Positions 1 to 12,499 of a DNA stretch of 64,000 bases are shown here, one piece after another; positions within the stretch are counted from its first letter, which is position 1; the number at the start of each line of letters is the position of its first letter. The DNA lies in the NCBI GenBank assembly GCA_022749755.1, contig CM040449.1, positions 12,062,363 to 12,126,362 on the forward strand, given 5' to 3'. Below the pieces are notes generated by a model. It was not told the DNA's origin, did no database searches, and saw only the letters and a list, made by a program, of their open reading frames with translations. Both the position numbers and the translations under genes were made by a program. The stretch is from Azadirachta indica. Taxonomy: Eukaryota; Streptophyta; Magnoliopsida; Sapindales; Meliaceae.

Positions 1-62
1 CTTATTTTTGTTTGGGTATCTATGTCATTGTTATAGAAACTCTGTTCACACTGCTGTTTTAG

Positions 63-852
63 GGGGTTGAGAACGTCTACACTCAACACCAGCCTCTTCT
101 GTTGCAAACTATGGAGAGTATAATTAAGGGCCGGCTGCGAGATGTGGACTATCCATTTGTTGGAAATCACTTTCAGCAGGCCAGGTTTGTAGCTAAAAAT
201 TTTTTACAGGAATGCTGAAATTTCTCTCTTTGTTGTATTTTTTGCCACATTATAGTTAAACTTGCATGGTATAATTTGCTGTTAGTGCTGTGGAAGCTTG
301 ATGTGGAAAAATGTGTACACCATGACTAATGTTATCTTGACTTGCATTTTATCGACGCAGGCTGCAGGATGTGATTATTTTCATTGTCGGTGGGACAACG
401 TATGAGGAGTCACGTTCTGTTGCTCTACAAAATGCCACCAATTCGGGCATTCGTTTTATACTTGGCGGTTCAGGGGTTCTCAATTCTAAGAGGTATGCTG
501 TGAGCCATTGTAATTTATTTCTTAGAGATACTTTGGGTTGTAAATTGGCTGAAAAGAAGTAAAATTATCCTGTTTCTTACGCTGTTAAAACAATGAAAAT
601 CACTGTTGCAATGCTGTTGGTTTGTCAATCTGTGCTGGAATCTTGGCCATTTTGTGAGTTGACGGTATTGAGGTGACTTCATGGGGCCAACGCATATCTG
701 TATATGCATATATGAAAAGGAACAAGGATGAGAAACAACGGTTCCATGAAACATCATTCTGCTTACATGTTATTTTGTCCAAAATGTGCAGGTTTTTGAA
801 GGACCTGGAAGAAGCTCAGAGGACAGCTAAATCCAGCACCAACGTCGTTTGA
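63..852 (+). CDS. VPS45: VPS45, Sec1/Munc18-family vesicle-fusion regulator (3' end only)
   Basis: C-terminal part of a Sec1/Munc18 protein that binds syntaxin-type SNAREs and promotes vesicle fusion at the trans-Golgi/endosome. Three exons are visible: 63-184, 361-492 and 792-852 (stop TGA 850-852). All introns are GT-AG and the frame is continuous across them. The middle exon encodes [19 protein letters not shown] followed by a [22 protein letters not shown] tail, which is the highly conserved VPS45 C-terminus. About 104 residues are in the window; the rest lies upstream, and bases 1-62 are intron. The protein ends KSSTNVV. The 3' UTR probably runs to about 1250. The family call comes from memory of plant VPS45 and is very secure. 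Nothing odd is seen. Confidence 0.93.
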
Positions 853-1837
853 AGTTAAAATCCTTCCATACATTACATTCTGATAGCTATGTAGATAAAA
901 GTATCTTCAACTTTGTACCGGGACCTGCATAAACAGTGAGTAGTAGTATAACTTTCAAGTAAATTTGTTGACAGAAGCTTTGAGGAAGGAGATCAGCACA
1001 TTTTAGTAGCAGAAAACAAGAGAGTATATATAATATTCACCAACATGGATAGAATTGAAGAAGAAGTTTTGAGTTTGAAGAGGTGAATTCCCCTGAATTG
1101 ATGTTGGAAGAGGACATGTTATGCTCTCTCACTTCTATACATATTTTTGGCTTCAAGCTCCATATATACATAGAGCTTTTTGTATCTTGCAGCAAGAAAA
1201 AATCTTAATATCACATATAATTTGTTTTTTTTTTTAGGTTGTAGAATTGATCCCATTTAATTGTATGATCATGATTTTGTAGAAAGTAACGGCTACTATG
1301 ATTCTTGAGAATAGTTTTTATGCTCATACTATTGTTTAAACATTTGTCAAATTGGCGTAGGATTATTTGATTAAGAAATTAAAAAAAAAAATTGGGAAAT
1401 TTATTCAGCAAACTATCTAATAATGGATCAGACAAAATAAAAAATATTGTCTCTTTTTTATTTGACTAGTTACAAATTGTTTTATTATTATTAAAACTTA
1501 TTTCAAGAGTGATAAGCTTATTACAATGTGTGGAATATTGATAATATAACAACAAACATGTCATAGACCTAAACCAAAAAAATCTCAAACGATGATGGGT
1601 CATAATTGAAACAGAAATATCTAACAAAAGGAATTTAACATCTATTTTTTCTTTGGGTTTTACTTAACACATGTTAATTTTGGTGGTCTAATTATTTTTT
1701 TTACAATAGATTTAATTATTAATAGTTGATTTTCAATTATAAATTGATATAAAAATAAATAACTTAATACAAAGTCACAAATCATAGATTACATATAATA
1801 TATATGTATATACACATATCTATGGAGACAGATTAAT

Positions 1838-2042
1838 AGTCTTTTTATACATTTTTTTATATTATTTATAACTGGTATTTAAACACTTATAATAGTTGAA
1901 ATTACGTTTAATACATATAATTAATATATAGTAAATACGATTTACTTAATACATGTATAAAATATAATCACAACTGTTAACAGTGTCTATATTTAACGGT
2001 TTATAAATGATATAAAAAGTTATATAAAATTAAGAGTAGTTA
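1838..2042. repeat. Foldback MITE, copy 1
   Basis: The left half reads outward as TTTATATTATTTATAA..TATTTAAACACTTATAATAGTTGA. The right half carries the reverse complement of the same order (…ACTGTTAACAGTG..ATATTTAACGGTTTATAAATGATATAAAA). The element is therefore an imperfect palindrome of about 205 bp with no coding capacity. Related copies lie near 2243, 10715, 16290 and 60340, with a half copy near 8650. Ends are approximate. Confidence 0.55.
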
Positions 2043-2242
2043 ATTCATATTATATATATATATATATGTATGGGGACGGATCATAGCCTTTTATTTATTA
2101 ATTATAGTGCATTAATTATGTATCGATTATATATATTAAATTCAATGTCAATTGTCAAAAGTGCATAAATTCAACCATTTACTATTAATGTAAGAATATG
2201 TGCAATCTTTGGGGTCATCGATTTTTCTTCTAGAGAATGATT

Positions 2243-2458
2243 AATAATTTTTTAATTTTACACAATTTCTTACACTATTTGTAAATTATTGGGTTTAAGT
2301 ATATTTTAATAGTTAAGATTAAATTTAACGTATATAATTAATGTATTATAATTAATATACATATGAAATATAATCTCATCCTTTATAAGTGTATAGATTT
2401 AGCAATTTATAAATAATATAAAAAATTGTGTAAAATTAAAAGATTGGTGATCCGTCCT
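2243..2458. repeat. Foldback MITE, copy 2
   Basis: Same palindromic organisation as the copy at 1838: TTTACACAATTT..TTTGTAAATTATTGGG on the left, and CAATTTATAAATAATATAAA..TGTGTAAAATTAA on the right. It lies 200 bp from copy 1. Both copies have a GATCCGTCC-like motif beside the right end, possibly part of the element. Confidence 0.55.
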
Positions 2459-3316
2459 CTATATATAAAAATTTAAGAGATTATATGTTTAATTATAATT
2501 TAGATCATGGTCGTCCAATTTATGTTTTGAAATAAAATATAGTAGTGTTTATATAAACTCTTGTATGATGAGAAAGTTATGACTTTACTTTAGTAGGGAC
2601 AAAATTATTGTTTATGTTCATTAATTATGATTTAAAAAAATTTTGCACCAATAATTTGATATATTTTTTTTCCAACGATCTCAAACATTATTATGAATAA
2701 ACAATGCAGCAATTATAATTAGTTACATATTCTAACTTTAATATTAACGCATATTAGCAAAAATTCTCTTTACTTATTATATAAGTACGTACAAATTATA
2801 ATGTTAGCTTAGAAAAATTAATACTAGTAAATAACTTAAGTTTTGGTTGTATTTTATATAATAAAAAAATGTTGATAGGAAACTAATTAATTAGCTAGAA
2901 ATCTAGTATATCTTTTGTTTCATTATTTTTCAAATAATGATTATTAAGAATTACTGTAAAAAGTAGAAGTGAACTAATGTAGTGAGCAAAATATAGATAA
3001 TGTGAAATTGAAAAAGTTATTTTTATGTTAGAGTAAATATTTGTACCACATTTTTGGGATTATTTTGGAATTTGTCTATAAATTTTCAAAAGGTAAACAT
3101 TCTTAATAAGGGCTTAAACTTGATATTTGTAACATAGAAGGGAGTCAAACATAATTTTACTATTTATTTTAATAAAAAAAAATTTTGCGGCTCCTGTCTT
3201 GACAGAGTCTTCGATGGCTCCACCAAAGTTTTTGTAAATATTAACACGATAATTTTATATTATTATCACCTATTCTCAGAGTATCTGCATAAGAACTAGA
3301 TAAATTTGAATTAATT

Positions 3317-3326
3317 GTTATTGTTG

Positions 3327-3406
<80 letters not shown>
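3317..3406. repeat. (GTT)n/(ATT)n microsatellite
   Basis: A short GTT-rich run passes into an almost uninterrupted ATT array of about 75 bp. Such long perfect triplet runs are normally polymorphic. Confidence 0.95.
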
Positions 3407-3408
<2 letters not shown>

Positions 3409-3549
3409 TTTTGAATTTAATTAATGTCTCTAAAATTAAATAATTAATTATTATTATTTATTTCAAAAGATAAATTGGGAAAAATGTTTATTACCTTTTG
3501 TAAGTTTTGTTTAATTATTCACTGTCTTTACTATTTAAAAATGTTTCAT

Positions 3550-3835
3550 AACTTTTTTTAATTTCTATGTTATTTTAGTTTTATTTTTAACAAAAAGTTA
3601 AACCGGTTCAAACCATCAATTGAAATCAATTTTATTGAAAATGTAAAATATATGAAAACTTTTGGAATTTGTTCGGAATCGAATTTGAAAAAATCTCATT
3701 ACTCTTTTAATTTCTATATTATTTCAATTATATTCTTAATAAAAGGTTGAACATGGTTAAACCATCGGTTCAAATCGATTTTATTGAAAATATAAAATTT
3801 ATGGAAAAATTTGGGGTTTGTTAATAATCAAACTT
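3550..3835. repeat. Diverged tandem duplication, ~140-bp unit
   Basis: Two neighbouring blocks share the order: poly-A/AAAGTT, then AACCATC..TTGAAATCGATTTTATTGAAAAT, then TATGAAAA..TTTGG..TTTGTT. No coding content is seen; this looks like a simple local duplication that has drifted. Confidence 0.5.
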
Positions 3836-4454
3836 GAGACCTAAAGTTTGAAATACATAAGATTGCAAACATAAAAATAAAAATATTGTAATTATAAGTT
3901 TTATGTCCTTTCAACTGTAATTTCCAAACTCGATCCTTAAAAAAAAGTAAGTATTTTTCTATTAAATGTTAAAAATGATAAAAATTCTCGAATTAAGATA
4001 CAAAGTAAAAATTGAAATTTAATATATTATTAAAGTAATTTAATATTTACAACAATATTATAATATTAAAATAATCTCATGCAGTGTTATTGATTATTAA
4101 ATTGAAAAATTGCCGTATATCCCCTAAAACTTAGAGAAAGTATAAATATTCTCTAGAATTTGAAGAATATTATTTTTGTTTTTAAGTTTTGTCAAAATAA
4201 TAAATTAGAATAGAATTTTCTTAATTTTAATATTTTAGTCCTAATAGATTAGTATCGATATGTTGTGAATAATAAGAGACTAAATTGTTAAAATGAAAAA
4301 AAATTATGCCCTAATTGATTATTTCACCAGCCTTTCAGGATGAAAATGACAATATTTTATATAATCAAACAATGAAAGTTAGAATTTTATTTGATTAAGA
4401 GGTTGTCTACTTATTTCTAGAAATTCTAAAATTATTTAACAGACCCTAATAGTA

Positions 4455-5360
4455 TCTATAAATTTTTTAAAATTCATAAAATATATGAAATTTTACTCGC
4501 TAAATTGACTAAGTACACAATTATTCAAACATATAACAGGCAGCCTTCTTAAAATATTAAAATATTTAACACAAAAATTTAATATTGTTCTAAAAAGAGT
4601 ACAAATATATTCAAGTTTAACTTGGATGATAAGAATACGTTTCTTCTTTGGAGAGAACATACTTGAGTTCTATATATGATAAAACTTTCATAATCGTGAG
4701 GTTTTCTACTAAAATGTGGGTAGATATCTCATCAGTTAAGGACAAATATCACACACATTGATACATAAATATTTGAATTAAGTTATAATTGTTAAAATCA
4801 TTTTCATATTATTTTTTTTTTTAGTATTATGACATTACATCTGCTGATATTTACGTAGATATTTATTTATCAGCAGATGTAATGTCATAATATTAAAAAA
4901 ATATATAAAAATAATATAAAAATTAAAATAAAGGAAGGTAAAATGTATTGTAATAAATCCTTTCTACACATTTTAAAGATATTTATAAACTTTTTAAAAT
5001 TCACAAGATAAATGAAATTTTGCTTACTAAATTGACTAGATACACAACTAGTCAAACATATAACAAACAGCCTTTTCAAAAAATTAAAACATTTAACACA
5101 AATTTAATAGAGCACTCTAAAAAGAATATAAATATACCTAAGCTTAACCTGGATGATAGGAAATTTGTTAAAATCTTGCTTATGGTAGGAGTCCTCCTCA
5201 TAATTGTGAGATTTTGTACTAAAATATGAATAAATCCCCTCTTTACAAGGGTAAATACCAACACAGATTATGCATAAATCTGAGTAAATACTTCTCTCTT
5301 TAAAGCTAGATGCCACACACATTATACATTAATATTTAAGTTGTGTCATACTATTAGCAA
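4455..5360. repeat. Direct repeat pair (4455-4795 and 4973-5360) flanking a hairpin
   Basis: The two segments share a long series of collinear blocks: TTTTTTAAAATTCA, AAATTGACTA, TCAAACATATAACA, CAGCCTT, ATTTAACACAAA, TTAACTTGGATGATA / TTAACCTGGATGATA, and a final CACACACATTATACAT-like block. They are separated by about 180 bp that contains a perfect stem-loop. Short ORFs here are not shared between the copies and are not credible genes. Confidence 0.65.
4825..4892. repeat. Perfect 25-bp inverted repeat (stem-loop)
   Basis: The arm 4825-4849 is the exact reverse complement of 4868-4892, with an 18-base loop between. Flanking T-rich and A-rich tracts extend the pairing imperfectly, giving a foldback of roughly 110 bp. 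This could be a small MITE core or a recently formed palindrome. Confidence 0.85.
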
Positions 5361-5954
5361 ATATGTGAACAGTACTATAATTATAAGTCTTTAATCTAGT
5401 TAGATATATAATATAAATATCAATAAATGTAACATTTTAATATTGAAAAAAAGTTCAAACATAATATGAAAATTGAAATAACTTAAAAGTTAACAATAAA
5501 ATCCATATTAAAACAAAAAAAATCCCTTCTCCTCCGCGAAATATGATCTTCTACTCTAAGTTGCAGGATTTAGTTAGTTGACATGCATGGAAATCGAGGA
5601 GGATACGAAAGAGTTGAAATATCCAAATGATTATGAAACCCTAAATCAGCTGTCTGATCATCAGGAAGCAGAGAGAACTGGAGATGAAAAGCCACACCCA
5701 TTAATGGAAACTTCAGAGTTTCCCCATTTGCCGAACTTAATTCTCTGCCCCCAAAAGCATATATAAATAAATCCCTGCTGGAGGCAATATGAAAAATCTG
5801 TTCTTATCTTATCTTTGTAATGAATGATTTTTACGAAGCAGCAGCTGAGATTTGACGTTTGGTTTCTGCAATCTGGAGAAAGTAAATGGTGTTGTAATTG
5901 AATTCTGATCTCTCAGATTCTGTATCTGTAATTCATAGTATCTTAAAAGAAGGT
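5361..5954. other. Unassigned stretch with a small ORF (5587-5766, +)
   Basis: A 59-codon ATG-initiated ORF (MEIEEDTKELKYP…) lies downstream of a possible splice acceptor (TTGCAG at about 5562-5567). It is acidic and hydrophilic, and I recognise no domain. The GC content is locally higher than the flanks, so this may be an exon or gene remnant. There is no second exon I can connect to it. Confidence 0.2.
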
Positions 5955-8273
5955 AATATCATTTCTCTTGTCAAATCTCATTGATGATCTCGTAATGTAT
6001 TGTGGAAGAGGAAGAAGAAGAAGGCTGCTACCTGGTGTTATTGCAGAATTTATCGCTGCCAACTGTAACTCATTTTAGGGATTGACATCCTGAAGTTGAC
6101 GTCTAACTGTAACTCATGACAGTCTACGGTGATTATACTTACGTCAAGTAGCAGTTAAGAGTTAAATAGTTATAATACATTTAAATTTTTACACATAATA
6201 TATACAATGGAGAATTTAAATACTATAGTTGTAGTATATTTTAAATTTTTATACATAATATATATTTTTATATAGAATAGATACTCGTAAAAGAGGTGAG
6301 CAATTTTTAAATATGTATATGTAATTTGTGTAATATTTATTTTTATATTAAATAGTTATTTATTCATACAAAAGTAAAAAAACCTCTATAATATAAATAG
6401 AGGGGGGGGTTTTATATAAGTTTAATTTTTACCTAATTAACGATCCATAATTGCTCAATCCTATGCTGCATGTATGACGTATGATTGACAGTGTCATCAC
6501 CTGAAGATAATGTGAGTGCTGCAGACTTTTTCTCATTTGTGTCTTCTTAGTATTTTACTTTATAGTTCAAGATGTGTAAAACCTCATTTAAATCTTCGTG
6601 GTTGAAATTTAAGTTATAAAATAAATTTTAATTTTCACATAACTCATAAGTAGATTCTTTTCTTATAAAATAAAATAAAATTTGTCATATATAAATATAA
6701 TTGTTTGAACAATATTATAATAACATTTATATAAATCTTCAATAGATAATGTCATTATAAGAATTTTTATCCGATTCAAATTTTTTGGTCTATATCAAAA
6801 TTCAACCAAAAAATATTAATTTTTTAAAATTTAAAACTAGATTGAATTGAATAAAAACTAAAACTTAATCAAACTCGTTAATTTTATCGATTTTGATATG
6901 ATCCGATTTAAATGTTCAGTTTTTCGATTTTTTATCCCTGCCTGTAATGAATTAACTTCTTCTAATATAAGTAATAGTTAAAGAATAATAATCATTACCT
7001 AGTGAATTCAAGTGGACAAAATAAGGGTCCAATTTGAAGATGACATGTAGGAAGAATGGTAATGGTGACCTGCTTTTCCTCGTAGCAGTGAATAGTAAGT
7101 CATGTAGGATAGCGGCAACCTTTCTCCCCTCTTACGCTTATATAAATTGAGGTATTCTAATGAGAAAAATAAGTTTCTTTTATCCTAAAAATTTTCTTGT
7201 TACTAAGCTCTCAAATCTCTTCTGTTTCTCTTTATTTCTCGAGTCTAACTTGATAGTTAGAGAGTTTTTGCTGATAATATTATTAGCAACTCCTAATTAA
7301 TTTTTGTGATATAAATATCTACTTTTAAATGTGTAATAGAGAAAGGTCTATTTTAATATGCGAATTAGTCAACAATATCGTGTTAGAATATAGAGTCATT
7401 ATGTCATGATGCATTTACCCACCATATTGACAAATCGTATTTATTGACTGACATTGATCGATGTAATACTTTCATATCTCACCGAAAAGTTTCAGCATCA
7501 ATAAATACTTAACATGGCGATGAAAAAAATTTATTGAAATATATTTAATTATAGAAACCATTTTATTCAAATTTTGACAAGAAAAAAAGTCTTAGCCTTA
7601 GATTATTAGATAAAAATTTGACATTATAAAATGGGTGGACCATCTTCAATTTACAATAAAATATGTAAAATAAATATGGGTCCTCTTACATTTAATAAGG
7701 TTAAGACACGCGTAATTATATTGCATATATAACTTTCTAACTTTTTATTATAATTTTTAATTTTTATTGCAATTTATAATTTATACATTATATTAAAAAT
7801 ATAATAAAATTTGAAAATCATGCAACAAAAAATTAAAAATTCTAGCAAAAAGTTATAATAAAACAAAAGATTGTTAACCACCTATTTTATAATTGAGTAC
7901 CTTCAAGTCCTATTAAAATTATGGGTTAATATCTCTTTGTTTAAGGATAAATATTACATCATGTATACCTACTTTTGAAGTGAGTTATAAATATTAATAT
8001 ATAAATTTTTAGTAAAATTTTTAACAGCTACAGGGTAATTTTTATATTTAATTAAAAAAGTTGTACTATGCAATTGAGCCTATTATAACATAACACCCAT
8101 CACTATTGGAATAGGATTCTTTGAATTAATGGTTAAATGGAGAGTATAATATTTATAAAAAAATACGAGAGAGACAGAGAGACTCCAATCATATAACACA
8201 GTCTTTAATCTTTATCTTCTTCAACTCTAGTGGTTGAGTATATAAAATTAGTTGACTCAATATATATATATAT
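5955..8273. repeat. Diverged segmental duplication, unit A
   Basis: Collinear with unit B at 8800-10701. Shared landmarks include CTCATTGATGATCT, GTGTTATTGCAGAATTTATC followed by GCTGCCAACTGTAACTCATT, then CCATAATTGCTCAATCCTATG, TTCAAGATGTGTAAAA, CATCTTCAATTTACAATAAA, AATTAATGGTTAAATGGAGA and TCTTTAATCTTTATCTTCTT. Relative to B it carries about 740 extra bases near 6765-7510. No intact ORF is shared, so the duplicated DNA appears non-coding. Confidence 0.75.
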
Positions 8274-8799
8274 AAACCCACGCATACGGAAAAAGATCAA
8301 TAATACATATATATATATATATATATATAATATACATAATTTATACATTGTTAAATTTTAATATGTTTAATTATATATATATAGATATATATAAAGCCAT
8401 CGAGGCTTATCTTAATGATAAAAATGCAGGCTCTTTGAAAATGTGTATTCGACTCCTATTAATTATGACTAATAAAAATTTTTATACTATCTAAAAATAT
8501 CTTAAAATTTTTAAATAAATGTTTATTTTAATGAGAATAAATTTTTAAATGTTGGGTATATTATAATAAATATTAAATTTTTTAATAAAATTTTAACAAA
8601 TTTTTGATAAAACATCAACAAAATTATAAAATAAATTTATAATATTTAAAATATATATATTTATATTATTTATAAGTAGTTAAATTTAAATATATTTAAT
8701 ATTTAAAATTAAATATAATTAAATATAATTAATATATTATAATTTATCGTATTTAAAAAAGGTGATAATATCTTTACGCTTGTCAAAGATTACGGGCTA

Positions 8800-9636
8800 A
8801 TATCATTGGCCTTGTCACATCTCATTGATGATCTTATAATGCATTGCTGGAAGAAGAAGAAGAAAACCGCTAGCTGGTGTTATTGCAGAATTTATCGCTG
8901 CCAACTGTAACTCATTTTAGGGATTGACCAAAACATATATCCCGAAGTTTAACTCTATCACAAATTTTTAATAAATTTTTAAAATAATATTAATAATTTA
9001 TATACATATATAATATTAAAAAAATATATTATTATTACAACTCATTATAATTTATTATATTTAATTATATTATGTCATATATCTATTTAATATATCATTA
9101 TAATTTATTGATATTTATATCAAATATTTATTAAAAATTTAAATATAACAATTATAATATATTCTAAATAATTATAATCCATTCTAAATTTCTACACATG
9201 TTACAAGGTATATAATATCTATTTATGAGAAGAGATATAAAATGTGTGTAATATTTATTTTTATATTAAATAAATTCTACTCATATATTATATTAAAAAA
9301 CTCCATATTATGAATAGATATCTATTTTTATATTATAAAATATCTACCCATATAATATATAAAAAAAATCAATTTAATGTAAAAAAGAGAAATTCTACTT
9401 TAAAGTAGAACCCGAAAACAATCGCTCATTAAAAAGAGAATGTGCTGCTCTCCATCCAACATTATTACCATAAGTTAACCCAACTTTTGTTTTTGTTTTT
9501 GGGTTATATATATGCTTAATTTTTACTTAATTAACAATCCATAATTGCTCAATCCTATGCTGTATGTATGATGTATGATGGACTGTCTCATCTCTTGATG
9601 ATAATGTGAGTGCCCAAACTTATACTCATTTGTGTT

Positions 9637-9668
<32 letters not shown>

Positions 9669-10701
9669 CTATACTTTATAGTTCAAGATGTGTAAAAATC
9701 CTATTTAAATCAAATTTTGTTATCAAACCGACCACTTTTTAGTAAAAAAGTATGCATTTCATTGTTGAAATTCAAGTTATAAAATAAATTTGAATTTTCA
9801 CATAACTCACGAGTAAATTCTTTTGTTTATTAAAAATAAAATTTATCATATTTAAATATAATCGTTAGAATAATATTATAATAATATTTATATAAATTCT
9901 CGATGGTATTTAACTAACATGTCAGTATAAAAAGAATTATTAAAATATGTTTGAAAGTAGAATCATTTTATTCAAATTTTTGAAAAAAAAAAGTTCTTAT
10001 CCTTAAATTATGGGGTGAAAATTTAACATTATAAGATGAGTGGATCATCTTCAATTTACAATAAAATATATGTAAAATAAGTATGCATCCTCCTATATTT
10101 AGTAAGGTTAATTTACATGTAATTATATTGTATATACAACTTTTTAATTTTTTGACATAAATTTTAATGTATAAATGATATTAAAAAATTATGCAATAAA
10201 AACTTAAAAATTCTAGTGAAAAGTTATAATAAAATAAAAGAGTTATTAGCTGCCTAACTTAAAACCGAGTGCAGCCAAGTCCTACCAAAATTATGAGTAA
10301 ATAAATATCTTTTCATTTAAGGGTAGAAATTGCATTACCTCTACGTATATAAACTTTTAAAGTCAATTATGAATGTCAATACGTAAATTTTTAGTAAAAT
10401 CTTAAATATTGTAATATAATATTTATACTTTAAAAATATTATTAATTTTAATATTAATTGAACCTATTATACAACATTACACACATCAATATTGATTGGG
10501 ATGCTTTGAATTAATGGTTAAATGGAGAATATAATATTTAAAAAGAAAAAATAAGAGAGAGAGTGAGAGTAAAATGATTGGAAGCCTTGACTCAAATCAT
10601 GTTACACCTTTGTCTTTAATCTTTATCTTCTTCTACTCGACTCGAGCAGTCTATTCTTGGTTGACTATATAAAATAGGTTGACTATATATATATATATAT
10701 T
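8800..10701. repeat. Diverged segmental duplication, unit B
   Basis: Second copy of the 5955-8273 segment in direct orientation, with the same landmark blocks in the same order. It has about 330 bases not present in A (near 8930-9190) and a long T run at about 9637-9659. The 530 bp between the copies contain TA-rich microsatellites and a half MITE near 8650. Confidence 0.75.
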
Positions 10702-11839
10702 TACGCACATATTAGCTAATCTTTTATTTTACATAAAATTTTATATTAATTATAAATTGTTAGATATTAATATATTTAATAATTAAAATTATATCTAATT
10801 ATATAATTAATATTTAATTAATATATATATCAAATACAATCTCAATTGTTATATGTGTTAATATTTAATAATTTATAATTAATATAAAATTTTATGTTAA
10901 AAAAATAATTAATTGGCCCCATATATATATATATATTATATATTTGCTTCGCGAATATTCTTACTTGCAGCCCAATTCTCCACACTTTTATCACATATTT
11001 TCCATTGATTAAGACATTTACTTAAAAAAAAAGTTCTTGGCTTAATCATTATTCCACTCTAGATTTTGCCTATTGGATTAGCTTCTTAAATTAATTACAT
11101 CATGCCAACACAATAGCGTTAAGAAAGAAAACACAACACCTTTATTCACTCCAAGAAGGCAACTCTTTGTGCATAAAACCAATTTAAAATTGCCCAAAAC
11201 TATTCTCCATGCTGCCATCTTGGTGTCTTCTTTTCATCATCTTATTTTAAGTCATTAGACTAGGTCATCTTCTTCTGTTTGCTTTCATACGAGCAAATAT
11301 TAAATAGGACAAAATTCTAACTACCTTGGTTACGAAGTAAATATATAGTACTGTTGTTTTCACTTGATTATGAAAATGAACTTCGAAGGATATTTGGTCT
11401 AAATAATTTTTTATAAGAACAGTCCACTGTTACGCGTGAATTGTAAATAGAATCGTGTTGTGTAAAATACGTTATGGGATATTCTTATTTTTAAATTGAC
11501 CGATAAATTATATTTTAAGCAGTTTAACAATTTAATTTAAACATAAGGACTATAATATAACGACACTATATTGATGTTCTCTTATTTCCAACATATCTTA
11601 AATCTTTAGGTTTCTGTTTTTAAACAAGAAATATTGACAAGCATATGAAAGAATGAGCTTACATGAGCTCATATGTAGCCAAAAAAAAGAATAAGATGAA
11701 GAAGAAGAAGGAAATATTAATATATATGATGTATATATATATACAAATACAATATATAATACTAGCATAAGATCAAACCTTTAAGGTCTATCTCAACAAA
11801 ATGACCCAAAATTTGATTTTTGAAACAAACCCACATTGT
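10702..11839. other. Intergenic; foldback MITE at 10715-10918
   Basis: The first 200 bp are another palindromic MITE (TTTTACATAAAATTTTATAT.. mirrored by ..ATAAAATTTTATGT). The rest has somewhat more mixed base composition and leads into the likely 3' UTR of the minus-strand DUF506 gene. No other gene is seen. Confidence 0.5.
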
Positions 11840-11992
11840 AAAATTGGCTAAAAAGTTAAAAACAAGCCAAGACCATCATCTTCAACACAAGAACTGTAGA
11901 CTTCTCTATGGCTTCAGGGAATTGCAAAACTGGCTTAGAACAAGCCAAAACCATCACAATCACAACTGTTGTCTTCCCATCGCTTCAGAATA
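11840..11992. repeat. Degenerate tandem pair at the 3' end of the DUF506 gene
   Basis: Two blocks, about 11840-11920 and 11925-11992, both read AAAAxTGGCT..AACAAGCCAAxACCATCA..ACTGT..CTTC..CTTCAG. The second overlaps the stop codon of the gene on the minus strand, so the duplication includes the end of the coding region and the 3' UTR. Confidence 0.55.
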
Positions 11993-12445
11993 TGGAAGGA
12001 CAACAAGTAGAAGCACTTTTTTCTTCACTGTGATCCATAACCAATTCTGAAAATGTGACTTTCTTGCAGTTTTTTGAAAGCCATTTTGACTGCATATAGT
12101 TGGCACTTCTCCATGGAGGAATGTGAAGACCTCTCTCTTTCAGCGATTTTTTACCAGCATGACAAAGCAATGAAACTATCTCCTTCACTTTCTCCTCAGT
12201 TCCCACAAAAATTGCAGGTAGTGTGTTGATGAGTTCTTTGTATGTTCCTGTTGGCCTTGCAACTTCAAACTGCGACCTAAACTCCATATCCACGATCAGC
12301 CTTGTTGGTTTTCCTCCATTTTTCTTGTTCATTGCCAAAACTTCAATGTATTCATAATTCTCTGTAAATTGAAAAACTTGAAATTACAAAAAACGGATAA
12401 TCAATATTCATTATTATTATATTAACAACAACATTATTATACTTC

Positions 12446-12499
<54 letters not shown>

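Larger units (their letters stand above)
853..4454. other. VPS45 3' UTR, then AT-rich intergenic DNA
   Basis: The first ~400 bases are the likely VPS45 3' UTR. The remainder has no credible gene on either strand. It contains two foldback MITE copies, a long ATT microsatellite and a short diverged duplication, listed separately. Confidence 0.6.

Noticed and set aside
3750..3800. GGTTCAAATCG motif resembling a tRNA T-arm
   Set aside because: No acceptor stem, A box or cloverleaf could be built around it; the motif belongs to a local repeat.
3317..9660. Possible CRISPR-like or satellite array in the AT-rich repeats
   Set aside because: Repeats are simple triplets, MITEs or segmental duplications without regular spacers, and the genome is a plant's.
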